Shown: piece by piece, positions 1-6,838 of the stretch | Layout of the letters: every line of letters begins with the position of its first letter | Numbering within the stretch: the stretch's first letter is position 1 | Origin: Planctomycetaceae bacterium | Lineage (GTDB): Bacteria > Planctomycetota > Planctomycetia > Pirellulales > UBA1268 | Assembly (NCBI GenBank): GCA_009691925.1 | Contig: SIAG01000131.1 | Span: forward strand, 1-9,930 | Direction: 5' to 3' | Length of the DNA stretch: 9,930 nt | Notes under the pieces: model-generated | Told to the model about the DNA's origin: nothing | Seen by the model: the letters and a program-made list of their open reading frames with translations, nothing else | Databases searched by the model: none | Translations under genes and position numbers: made by a program

Positions 1-1
1 G

Positions 2-1183
2 ATGCTCCTGGCCCTCCTCTGCGAACAGGGGAAGTGGCAGCAGGCACTGGTGCTGGGTTCGGTCACCGAGGAGCTCGATCCCGAGGATGTCTGGACGCAC
101 CTCAAGAACGCCAGCGTGCTGATGGCGATCGGGCGGTATGACGAGGCCCGACAGTGCGTGCTCACCGTCAAGACAATGCCCAACCTCGAAGGCGTGGCTC
201 CGGCCCAGGTCGAGAGGATGCTCGGGCGGATCGACGTCGAGTGCCCCTCGCCCGACCACAAAGCGGCCGTCAAGCACTTCGACACCGCGATCCGCTCGGC
301 GATGCAGCTCCGGCAGTCCCGATCGAAGTCGATCCGTGAAGCCGCCCGTGACGTCCTCCTCGATGCCAACCTCGGCATGGCGGTGGCGATCGCCAAGGGG
401 GAGTGGCAGCGGAAGGGGGAGGTCGTCGCCAAGTGGCTCACCGCCGCTTCGAAGATGGTCGACGACGTCAGCCCCGAAACGGCCGATCGCCCCCTCCTCG
501 AGATCCAGCTGTGCCGCGGGGCCCTCGCCGCCGCCGCTGGCTGCGAGGTCGTAGATCCGCTCCCGTGGGTGAAGCGGCTCCTCGTCACCCGTGACCGGAT
601 CAACACCGATCTCACCGATGCCTGGCAGCGCCGGCAGATCGACTGGGAGGTCGGGCTCGGGCTCGCCGACGCCCTCACGGCCAGTCAGAAGCGCGGCGAA
701 GCCACCGACCTCATCGACAACGCCACGCTGACAGTGGCCTACCTGGAACGGGGCGCCGAACACCGGGAGCTGACCGACACCGAACGGGCCTCGATCGGCG
801 ATCTCCTTTTCCGGATCGGCGTGCTCCACAGCCTCCAGAACGCCGACCATGCCACGGCGGTCACCTGGTTCGACAAGGTGCGAAGCTATTGGGACCGCAA
901 CGCCTCGTTCGAGTCGCACGGCGAGGTAGGGCGGCTCGGCGAGTCGTACGTGAGCATGGCGGTGTCGTACTGGCAGGTCGATCGCCGCGACGACGCGCTC
1001 GATCTGTGTCGCCGCGGCATCGACTGCATGGTGACCGCGGTCGACAGCCGGCTCCTCGACGAACCCGCCCTGGCCCTCGCCTACGGCAACCTCTCGATGA
1101 TGTACGCCGAGCAGGGCGAAGACGAGCGGAGCAAGACCTACGCCGAGATGGCCAGCCGCGCCGAGGCCTCGGCCCAGAGGTAG
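2..1183 (+). CDS. Tetratricopeptide-repeat protein, C-terminal part (5' end outside window)
   Basis: An open frame enters at the left edge and ends at a TAG at 1181-1183, leaving 393 visible residues. The ATG at position 2 is probably an internal Met, because nothing upstream can be examined. Helical repeat units with TPR-like spacing are visible at about residues 3-55 (WQQALVLG, then GRYDEARQCV), 85-100 (HKAAVKHFDTAI), 264-298 (LLFRIGVLHS, then ATAVTWFDKV), 307-340 (SYVSMAVSYWQ, then DDALDLCRRGI) and 357-388 (ALAYGNLSMMYAEQG). TPR arrays are protein-interaction scaffolds. I see no catalytic motif, membrane segment or signal peptide in the visible part. In planctomycetes such arrays often form the C-terminal half of Ser/Thr protein kinases, so the missing N-terminus could be a kinase domain; that is inference only. 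The gene is convergent with the isomerase-like gene, and a strong hairpin follows about 50 bases after the stop. The coding call is secure; the cellular role is unknown. Confidence 0.85.
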   Translation: MLLALLCEQGKWQQALVLGSVTEELDPEDVWTHLKNASVLMAIGRYDEARQCVLTVKTMPNLEGVAPAQVERMLGRIDVECPSPDHKAAVKHFDTAIRSAMQLRQSRSKSIREAARDVLLDANLGMAVAIAKGEWQRKGEVVAKWLTAASKMVDDVSPETADRPLLEIQLCRGALAAAAGCEVVDPLPWVKRLLVTRDRINTDLTDAWQRRQIDWEVGLGLADALTASQKRGEATDLIDNATLTVAYLERGAEHRELTDTERASIGDLLFRIGVLHSLQNADHATAVTWFDKVRSYWDRNASFESHGEVGRLGESYVSMAVSYWQVDRRDDALDLCRRGIDCMVTAVDSRLLDEPALALAYGNLSMMYAEQGEDERSKTYAEMASRAEASAQR

Positions 1184-1232
1184 TCAGCATCCGGTTCGAC
1201 AGGCTTCATGGATGGAGCCGATAAACCGAGTG

Positions 1233-1266
1233 GGAGGGACGCGTCCAGGGAAGGACGCGTCCCTCC
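1233..1266. terminator. Perfect 14-bp inverted repeat, likely bidirectional terminator
   Basis: The arms GGAGGGACGCGTCC (1233-1246) and GGACGCGTCCCTCC (1253-1266) are exact reverse complements around a six-base loop, AGGGAA. The repeat lies in the 136-bp gap between two convergent genes, where a shared terminator is expected. No clean U-tract follows in either direction: ATCATTTCC on the plus strand, and CACTCGGTTTATC on the minus strand. It is therefore not a textbook intrinsic terminator, although the stem is very stable. Each arm also contains the self-complementary decamer GGACGCGTCC, so it could instead be a protein-binding site or a copy of a dispersed repeat. The inverted repeat is certain; the terminator role is inferred from position. 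Confidence 0.6.
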
Positions 1267-1319
1267 ATCATTTCCGGGTGGGATGCGCCGCCGACAGTCC
1301 ACGCCCCCCCGGGCGCGTG

Positions 1320-2066
1320 TCACAGCAGGCTTTCGAGGAGGAGGCGCATCTTGCGAAGCTCCGCCACCTGATCGACATTCGGCAGCGGCGGAAGGTGGAC
1401 GCTCAAGGCCCGCTTGTAGCCGACCCGCTCGAGCTGGTTGAAGAGCTTGCCATACTCCACGCTCCCCTGACCGATCCGCACCTGGAAGGTGTCCGGCTTG
1501 GTGTCCCGAAGATGGACATGGCAGACGTACTTCAGGATCGACTCCCAACTGGCCATTTTCTTGTGGCCGAAGATGAAGTGGCTCGGGTCGAGCGTCACCC
1601 ACAGCCCCGGGACATTCCGGCACAGCGAGGCGGTCGTCTCCGCGTCCTGCGTCATCCGTCCGGCCTCGGTCTTCACGCCGACGAGGGCATCGAGGCCGGC
1701 GGCGATCTTGACGAGCTTCCGGAGCCGCTCGATCTCGCCGTTGAAGGGGGTGCCGAGCTCCGACGATTCGACGACCATCGTCACCACGCCGAGCGACTTG
1801 GCCAGCCGGCAGCACGACTCGAACTGGTCATACATCGTCGGGCAATCGGCAGCCGCGAACGAGACGGCCACGGGGCGGAGCCGCTGCAGATCGCTGCACT
1901 CACGGATGGCGAGCTCGGGGCTGGCGGCGACCTGGGCGGGCTGAAGGTGGCCGCCGTGCTCGTGGACATCGATCTCGACGGCCGTGTATTCGAGCTCCGC
2001 CAGCCGCTCCATGGCCTTGGCCACTGGCAGTTCCGGGAAACACTCCGTGCTCACGCTCACGATCAC
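1320..2066 (-). CDS. Sugar phosphate isomerase/epimerase-like TIM-barrel protein
   Basis: The protein has 248 residues, typical for the xylose-isomerase-like (AP_endonuc_2) barrel superfamily, whose members isomerise or epimerise sugars, inositols or related compounds using a divalent metal. Expected landmarks appear in order: EIDVHEHGGH (31-40), LGTPFN (104-109) followed by ERLRKLVKIAA, VKTEAGR with E134, LDPSHF with D160 and H163, HVHLRD with H183/H185, and IGQGSVEYGKLF (198-209). The position after GYKRA where this superfamily usually has its last metal-binding Glu reads LSVH, giving H224. The start is the GTG at 2066, with GAGGAG nine bases upstream and the family-like N-terminus IVSVSTECF. 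An in-frame TTG at 2117 would add 17 residues (KAASPPETATPEERRN) that look like untranslated leader. There is no signal peptide, so it is probably cytoplasmic. The substrate cannot be predicted. The gene stands alone: convergent with the TPR gene and divergent from sppA. Confidence 0.85.
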   Translation of the reverse strand: MIVSVSTECFPELPVAKAMERLAELEYTAVEIDVHEHGGHLQPAQVAASPELAIRECSDLQRLRPVAVSFAAADCPTMYDQFESCCRLAKSLGVVTMVVESSELGTPFNGEIERLRKLVKIAAGLDALVGVKTEAGRMTQDAETTASLCRNVPGLWVTLDPSHFIFGHKKMASWESILKYVCHVHLRDTKPDTFQVRIGQGSVEYGKLFNQLERVGYKRALSVHLPPLPNVDQVAELRKMRLLLESLL

Positions 2067-2075
2067 GTTGCGTCG

Positions 2076-2081
2076 CTCCTC
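2076..2081 (-). promoter_or_regulatory. Ribosome binding site that sets the GTG start of the isomerase-like gene
   Basis: GAGGAG on the minus strand lies nine bases before the GTG at 2066-2064. It falls inside the longer in-frame extension from the TTG at 2117, which has no comparable site in front of it. This favours the 248-residue product. Confidence 0.7.
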
Positions 2082-2210
2082 AGGGGTTGCGGTCTCCGGC
2101 GGAGAGGCCGCCTTCAATCGTCAAGGGTAGCGGTCCCCGTCTCTGGATGGCAACATGATCCCCGGTTCTGACCGTTGACCGGCCTCCACGCCGGCGCCCG
2201 AAAGCACGAA

Positions 2211-2216
2211 GAGGAG
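2211..2216 (+). promoter_or_regulatory. Ribosome binding site that sets the ATG start of sppA
   Basis: GAGGAG lies nine bases before the ATG at 2226. The frame is open further upstream to a TTG at 2175, but the residues between (including HAGARKHEEEPAT) are charged, precede the membrane anchor and contain the ribosome binding site itself. The ATG is therefore preferred. Confidence 0.7.
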
Positions 2217-2225
2217 CCTGCCACG

Positions 2226-3332
2226 ATGAATCCCCCCTCCCTCCCTGGCCCTTCCCCCCACACGCCTCCGGCGCCTGTGATCCTCGGTGAGCCCCGCCGG
2301 GGCGGCAAACGCTGGTCGTGGATCCCCTGGGTAATCGCCGGGATGTCGGCGCTGGTGGCGATGGCGAGCTTCAGCACCAATGCGCGGTATTTCCAAAAGC
2401 CAGGACAGGTCGAGGAACGCTGGCACTCGTTCTCCAAAGACGCCCCCAGCCGGGTGGCGATCGTCGATGTGATCGGGGCGATCATGGGGGGATCGGGATT
2501 CGCCCGCCAGCAACTCGAGCGGATCGCCGACGACGAGTCGGTCAAGGCGATCGTTCTCCGGGTCGACTCCCCGGGGGGCACCGTGTCCGGCAGCGACGAG
2601 ATCCATCACCGCCTGGCGGCGATCGTGAAGAAGCGCGACCTGAAGGTCGTCGTCAGCATGGGGTCGATCGCGGCCAGCGGCGGCTATTACGTGGCCATGG
2701 CCAACGGTGGCGGCGAAGACGTGATCTTCGCCGAGCCGGCCACGCTCACCGGCTCAATCGGCGTCATCATCCCCCACTACGACTTCTCCAAAGCGCTTAG
2801 GAAGATCGACATCGCCGACGATTCGATCACCAGCGGCCCGCTCAAGGAGATGCTCTCCCCCACGAAGGAGCGGGCCCCCGAGCTCGCCGAACGCGAGCGG
2901 AAGGTTCTTCAATCGCTCGTCGACGACATGTTCGCCCGTTTCAAGGAGATTGTCCGAGAGGGGCGACCGAAGCTTGACGCAGCGGCCGTCGATGCCGTGG
3001 CAACCGGGCAGGTGTTCACGGCCAGGCAGGCCCAGGCCGCCGGGCTCGTCGATCGGATCGGCTTCCTCGAGGATGCCGTCGACCGGGCCGTCGAGCTGGC
3101 CGGACTGACCAAGGAGACCGCCCGGGTCGTCCGCTATGTCCGCCCCCGGGGCGTCTTCGACGAGATCCTCGGCCTCGACCTCGCCGCCCGCTCCGCGGGG
3201 CAGCCGGCCGGGCGAACCGTGGCCGATGCCTTCCTCTCCAGGTCGGTGCTCGATGCCTTCGTCGAATGGACCACTCCCCGGGCGTGGTACCTGTGCAGTT
3301 GGTGGCCGGCACTGCTCAGCAGCGGCAATTAG
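2226..3332 (+). CDS. sppA: Signal peptide peptidase SppA, S49 family serine protease
   Basis: This 368-residue protein matches the short, single-domain form of SppA, which cleaves leftover signal peptides within or at the cytoplasmic membrane. A Pro-rich N-terminus (1-20) is followed by a basic patch (RRGGKR, 24-29) and one hydrophobic anchor at about 30-50 (WSWIPWVIAG onward). The S49 core runs from about 76 to 295: VAIVDVIGAI, then LRVDSPGGTVSGSDEI (111-126), GSIAASGGYY with nucleophile Ser151, TLTGSIGVI (173-181), and ITSGPLKEML with general base Lys207. The 56-residue Ser-Lys spacing fits the Bacillus-type dyad. VFTARQAQAAGLVDRIG (263-279) is the usual end of the core. A tail of roughly 70 residues ends in an aromatic stretch, PRAWYLCSWWPALL (351-364). 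The gene is single on the plus strand, divergent from the isomerase-like gene. Its TAG shares two bases with the stop codon of the opposing fusion gene, so no separate terminator fits between them. Confidence 0.93.
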   Translation: MNPPSLPGPSPHTPPAPVILGEPRRGGKRWSWIPWVIAGMSALVAMASFSTNARYFQKPGQVEERWHSFSKDAPSRVAIVDVIGAIMGGSGFARQQLERIADDESVKAIVLRVDSPGGTVSGSDEIHHRLAAIVKKRDLKVVVSMGSIAASGGYYVAMANGGGEDVIFAEPATLTGSIGVIIPHYDFSKALRKIDIADDSITSGPLKEMLSPTKERAPELAERERKVLQSLVDDMFARFKEIVREGRPKLDAAAVDAVATGQVFTARQAQAAGLVDRIGFLEDAVDRAVELAGLTKETARVVRYVRPRGVFDEILGLDLAARSAGQPAGRTVADAFLSRSVLDAFVEWTTPRAWYLCSWWPALLSSGN

Positions 3333-6300
3333 CCCTCGACGATCCCCCGCCCCAGGGCCCCGATCGCGGCATGATCCGCCGGCGTGAGGCGGCGACCGGC
3401 GGCCCGCGCTAGCGCCATCCGGCACCACACGTCCGCCGTCAGCAGCGCCTCGTCATCCCCCCGAAGATCGGCGTGGTGGGCAACGGCGAGGACGCTGGCC
3501 GCATCCCGGACTGCCGCCGACAGGGCCCCCACCTCCAACTGCCGCTCCGCCAGGGCACGGCCATGCCGGCGGATCGCCCGGTCGATCGCCACCGCCGAGG
3601 AGGCGAGCGACCTCCGTGCCGCGGCGGCATGGGCGCGGAGGCGACTGTCGAGAATCCCCGTGTCACCTCCGGCGGCAACGAGACGGCCGACGCGCCAGCC
3701 GAGCCAATCGACCGCGGCGCCGAAGCGGCTCCCCTGACGCAAGAGCGCGGAGAGCGGATGACGCCGGGCGAGCCCCTTGAACAGCGCCAGCCCGAGCAGA
3801 TCGCTCTCCCCCTCGTAGACGCCGACGGCGAGATGGTCATGGAAGGAATCGCCGAGCGGATGGCCGACGAGGAACGCCCGCCCCCCATGGATCCCGAGGG
3901 CATCGATCGCGCCGTCGCGGACAGCCTGGCTGGCCACCACCTTGGCGGTGATCGCCTCGAGCTCTCCCCCAGAGCCGCCGGAGGCATCGATCGTCGCCGC
4001 CGCCCAGACCGCCAGCGCTTCACAGGCCATTCCCGCCGCCGCAATCCGCGCGAGCCTCCCCTGAACGAGTTGCCGCGATGCGATTGGCTGGCCCCAGGTC
4101 ACGCGGCGGAGCGCATGGCCACGGGCATGGCCGAGGAGAAGGCGGAGCGTGCCGGCAGCCTGCGCGGCGAGCGTGCTGCGGCCGCGGTTGAGACCATGCC
4201 AAACGATCGCCATCGCATCCCCTCCCGGGGCTTCGAGGACGTCGCGCTGGTCAACCTCGAAGCCGCGAAACTCGAGGGCGTGGTTGGCGGTGTGCCGGAG
4301 CGGATGGAGGGCGTAGCGGAGGAGGCGGAAATCGGCCGTGTCGTGGTCGGGGAGACGGACGAGGACGACGGCCGGCTTGCCGTCGGCCATGGCGAGGAGC
4401 TTCACGAGCCGGCCATGGTCGGCATTGGTGATGAACATCTTCGTGCCGTCGACGACGAGCCTGCCGTCGCGCCGGGTCAGCGTCGTCCGGACTGCCCCGA
4501 GATCGCAGCCCACCTCCGGTTCGGTGGCCCCGAACACCGACAGCGGCCGTCCTTCGGCCAACCCCGGCAGGTGACGAGCCTGCTGCTCGGGTGTCCCGAA
4601 GGCGATCAGTGCCGACACCGCCCCGATCGCGGAGTGGACCGAAAGCATCCCCGCGGCGGTCGGCACTGTGCCGGCGATCCTCGCCACGCTCCGCACCAAG
4701 TCAACGACCGTTGCCCCGCTCCCGCCGTGGGCCACAGGTACGAGGAGGCCCCACAGCCCCGCCTCCCCCAGCGCCGTCTCGGCAGCAGCGGTGAACAATC
4801 CCTCCGGCCGCGGTGGCGGGTCGTCGAGCGGGGCCGGCGGCAGCCCCGGCGCCGCCACCGCGGCGTAGAGCAGGCCCGCGGCGCGCAGGTCGCCGAGCCG
4901 CCGCTCGGCCTCTCCAAGCACCGCGGCGATTCCATCCGGGAGCGACTGGGCACCGAGCGCGGCAGCGGCGGCGAACCCGCCGTCATCCCCGCGCGGCCGG
5001 CCCCACAGCGCCGCGGTGATGCCGGCGGTCGACCGGCGTTCGGGGCGGTCGTCCCCAGGGGGCACTACCGCCACGCCCGGCGGCGGGCTGGGGGCGGCAG
5101 CGGCCTCGAGCGTGGCCGCGAAGTGATGGGCGATCGTCGGACGCTTCAGTTTCATGGAATGGGTCATTTCCCCGCGGTCGATGTCGAAGGGGCGGTTGAC
5201 GAGCACGAGGCGCCGCACCCGCCAGGCACGGGGGAGCGACTCCTGGCGGCGGGCGAGCCGGCGGGCGAGCCAGCGGAGGAGGCGCGGATGGCGGAGGGCC
5301 GCGCGCCGCGACAAAACCCGGAGGTCGAGGCCCCGGATGGCGGCCCGGAGGATGGCGGGCTCCGGCACGACCAGCGCTACCGGCACCGACAACCGATCGC
5401 CACAGACACACACCTGGGCGACGACCGGGTCGGCGGCGAGGGCCCGCTCGACCTCGGCCGGCGGGAGCTTCGTGCCGGTGGAGAGAACGAGCGTGTCGAC
5501 GACCCGTCCGGTGATCCGGATCCGGCCGTCGGCGGCGATCTCGGCGGTGTCGCCGGTGGCGATCCAATCGTCCTCGCGGCCTTCATCGGCGGCGGCCTCG
5601 ATCGAAACGTCGGGGGGGAGAAGCTGACCGAGGGCCCGCGACGGCGTGCGCACGAGGAGCTGGCCGGCGGCATCGAGACGGACATCGATGCCAGCAAGCG
5701 CCCTGCCGACCCACCCCGGCCGGCACCCTCGCGGGTTGTCGAGGGCGACCACCGGACCGGCCTCGGCCAGTCCGTAACCCTCCACGAGCGGGACACCCCG
5801 CGCCGCAAACAGCGACTGCGTCCGTTCCCGCAGCGCCGCCCCGCCGGAGATGCAGACCCGCACCCGACCACCGAGCGCGGCGGCGAGGTCGGGGATCGCC
5901 CCCGACCGGACGCCCCGTTCGAGCCGCTCGAAGAACGCCGGCACCCCCAGGATCACCGTCGGTGGCAGGCATCGGCAGGCCGCGAGGAGCTGCCGCCGGT
6001 CGGGGACGACATTCAGACAGCCGCCGCGGACCAGCGCCGTGGAGAGATCTCCCGTGCAGGCCAGCGCGTGGCTCATCGGCAGCCACGCCAGGCGGACATC
6101 GTCGGGCTCGTCGAGGAAGATCGCCGCGGCTCCGAGGGCATTCGTGGCCAGCGATCGCTGCGAATGAACGTAGCCCCTGGGCCTTCCGGTCGTGCCGGAG
6201 GAGAGGAAGATCCGCGCCGGCGCGTCGGGATCGACGGCCGCCGCGCGCCGCACCACCTCGCGCTCAAGCGCCTCCGGATCGGCAGCGCGGCTCCGCCAGG

Positions 6301-6838
6301 CTTCCGAGCAGAGCCCCGCCGAGGGAGGCGGCAAGCGGTGCCCCCGACGCGGTGCCGGACGACGCCGATCGATGACACGCCGCGGATCGGAAAGCCCGCC
6401 GAGCAACCGGGCGGCATCGCCGGGTAGGAATGGCCCTTTCTCCCCACTGAGCACGATTCCGGCCGGCGCGAGCCAGGCGATCTGGTCGAGGAGCTCGCCG
6501 CCCGGGGCATCGACGTGGAGCGGCGCGTGGACGAATCCGGCGAGGAGGCAGGCCAGATCGACGACGACCCAATCGACCGAATGCGTGCCGACATGCACGA
6601 CTCGGTCGCCAGGGCGGAAACCGGCCGCCTCGAGGGCCGCGGCGAGATCGACGGAGGCTGCGGCCACCTCGAGCCAGGTCCAGGTCGTCGCCGCGTCATC
6701 CACCCCCGCGCGCGTCACCAGGGCCGGCCGCGCGGCGGCATCGTCGATCCGGGCGACGAGGAGGTCGAGGAGCGTCACGGCGCGGGCCTGGCCCGACCCA
6801 GCGACGACACCAGGGGCCGACTCCATGCGGGTCGTCAC
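3329..6838 (-). CDS. Acyl-CoA synthetase / acyl-CoA dehydrogenase fusion protein
   Basis: One uninterrupted 1169-residue frame carries two complete enzymes. Residues 20-575 form an AMP-forming fatty acyl-CoA synthetase: P-loop FLSSGTTGRPRG (211-222), A5 VEGYGLAEAG (352-361), WIATGD with D430, hinge region RITGRVVDTL (441-450) and TKLPPAEVE (456-464), and THSMKLKR (559-566) with the likely catalytic lysine K563. A linker rich in Ala, Gly and Pro occupies about 580-680. Residues 685-1169 form an acyl-CoA dehydrogenase: FGATEPEVGCDLGA (769-782), GTKMFITNADHG (798-809), RRVTWGQPIASRQLVQ (911-926), and GVYEGES with the probable catalytic base E1009, followed by a helical extension of about 150 residues. 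The protein would activate a fatty acid with ATP and CoA, then oxidise the acyl-CoA to the 2-enoyl-CoA using FAD and ETF. The GTG at 6838 overlaps the thiolase stop and has GGAGGG nine bases upstream; the ATG at 6826 is a weaker alternative. Chain-length preference cannot be told. Confidence 0.9.
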   Translation of the reverse strand: MTTRMESAPGVVAGSGQARAVTLLDLLVARIDDAAARPALVTRAGVDDAATTWTWLEVAAASVDLAAALEAAGFRPGDRVVHVGTHSVDWVVVDLACLLAGFVHAPLHVDAPGGELLDQIAWLAPAGIVLSGEKGPFLPGDAARLLGGLSDPRRVIDRRRPAPRRGHRLPPPSAGLCSEAWRSRAADPEALEREVVRRAAAVDPDAPARIFLSSGTTGRPRGYVHSQRSLATNALGAAAIFLDEPDDVRLAWLPMSHALACTGDLSTALVRGGCLNVVPDRRQLLAACRCLPPTVILGVPAFFERLERGVRSGAIPDLAAALGGRVRVCISGGAALRERTQSLFAARGVPLVEGYGLAEAGPVVALDNPRGCRPGWVGRALAGIDVRLDAAGQLLVRTPSRALGQLLPPDVSIEAAADEGREDDWIATGDTAEIAADGRIRITGRVVDTLVLSTGTKLPPAEVERALAADPVVAQVCVCGDRLSVPVALVVPEPAILRAAIRGLDLRVLSRRAALRHPRLLRWLARRLARRQESLPRAWRVRRLVLVNRPFDIDRGEMTHSMKLKRPTIAHHFAATLEAAAAPSPPPGVAVVPPGDDRPERRSTAGITAALWGRPRGDDGGFAAAAALGAQSLPDGIAAVLGEAERRLGDLRAAGLLYAAVAAPGLPPAPLDDPPPRPEGLFTAAAETALGEAGLWGLLVPVAHGGSGATVVDLVRSVARIAGTVPTAAGMLSVHSAIGAVSALIAFGTPEQQARHLPGLAEGRPLSVFGATEPEVGCDLGAVRTTLTRRDGRLVVDGTKMFITNADHGRLVKLLAMADGKPAVVLVRLPDHDTADFRLLRYALHPLRHTANHALEFRGFEVDQRDVLEAPGGDAMAIVWHGLNRGRSTLAAQAAGTLRLLLGHARGHALRRVTWGQPIASRQLVQGRLARIAAAGMACEALAVWAAATIDASGGSGGELEAITAKVVASQAVRDGAIDALGIHGGRAFLVGHPLGDSFHDHLAVGVYEGESDLLGLALFKGLARRHPLSALLRQGSRFGAAVDWLGWRVGRLVAAGGDTGILDSRLRAHAAAARRSLASSAVAIDRAIRRHGRALAERQLEVGALSAAVRDAASVLAVAHHADLRGDDEALLTADVWCRMALARAAGRRLTPADHAAIGALGRGIVEG

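Larger units (their letters stand above)
2067..2225. promoter_or_regulatory. Divergent intergenic region, promoters for the isomerase-like gene and sppA expected here
   Basis: Two genes point away from each other across 159 bases, so both promoters should lie here. TTGACC at 2175-2180 (plus) and TTGACG at 2124-2119 (minus) resemble -35 hexamers. Neither has a recognisable -10 element about 17 bases downstream, so I do not assign exact promoters. I saw no operator-like palindrome or riboswitch-like structure. Confidence 0.35.

Noticed and set aside
1300..1319. Short CACGC...GCGTG inverted repeat directly after the isomerase-like gene's stop
   Set aside because: Only five base pairs hold cleanly and the rest is a C/G run. 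The 14-bp repeat nearby is a far better terminator candidate.
1212..2171. A 319-codon open frame on the plus strand across the isomerase-like gene
   Set aside because: It starts in the hairpin region and runs antisense to a gene with clear barrel motifs. No domain and no ribosome binding site were seen.
2119..2180. TTGAC-type -35 hexamers on both strands in the divergent region
   Set aside because: No -10-like hexamer lies at the right distance for either, so I did not call them as individual promoters.
3473..6427. A 984-codon open frame on the plus strand
   Set aside because: It lies wholly antisense to the synthetase/dehydrogenase fusion, whose motifs are unmistakable. Its translation is Arg/Gly/Pro-rich with no domain. 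It is a by-product of high GC in the third codon position.
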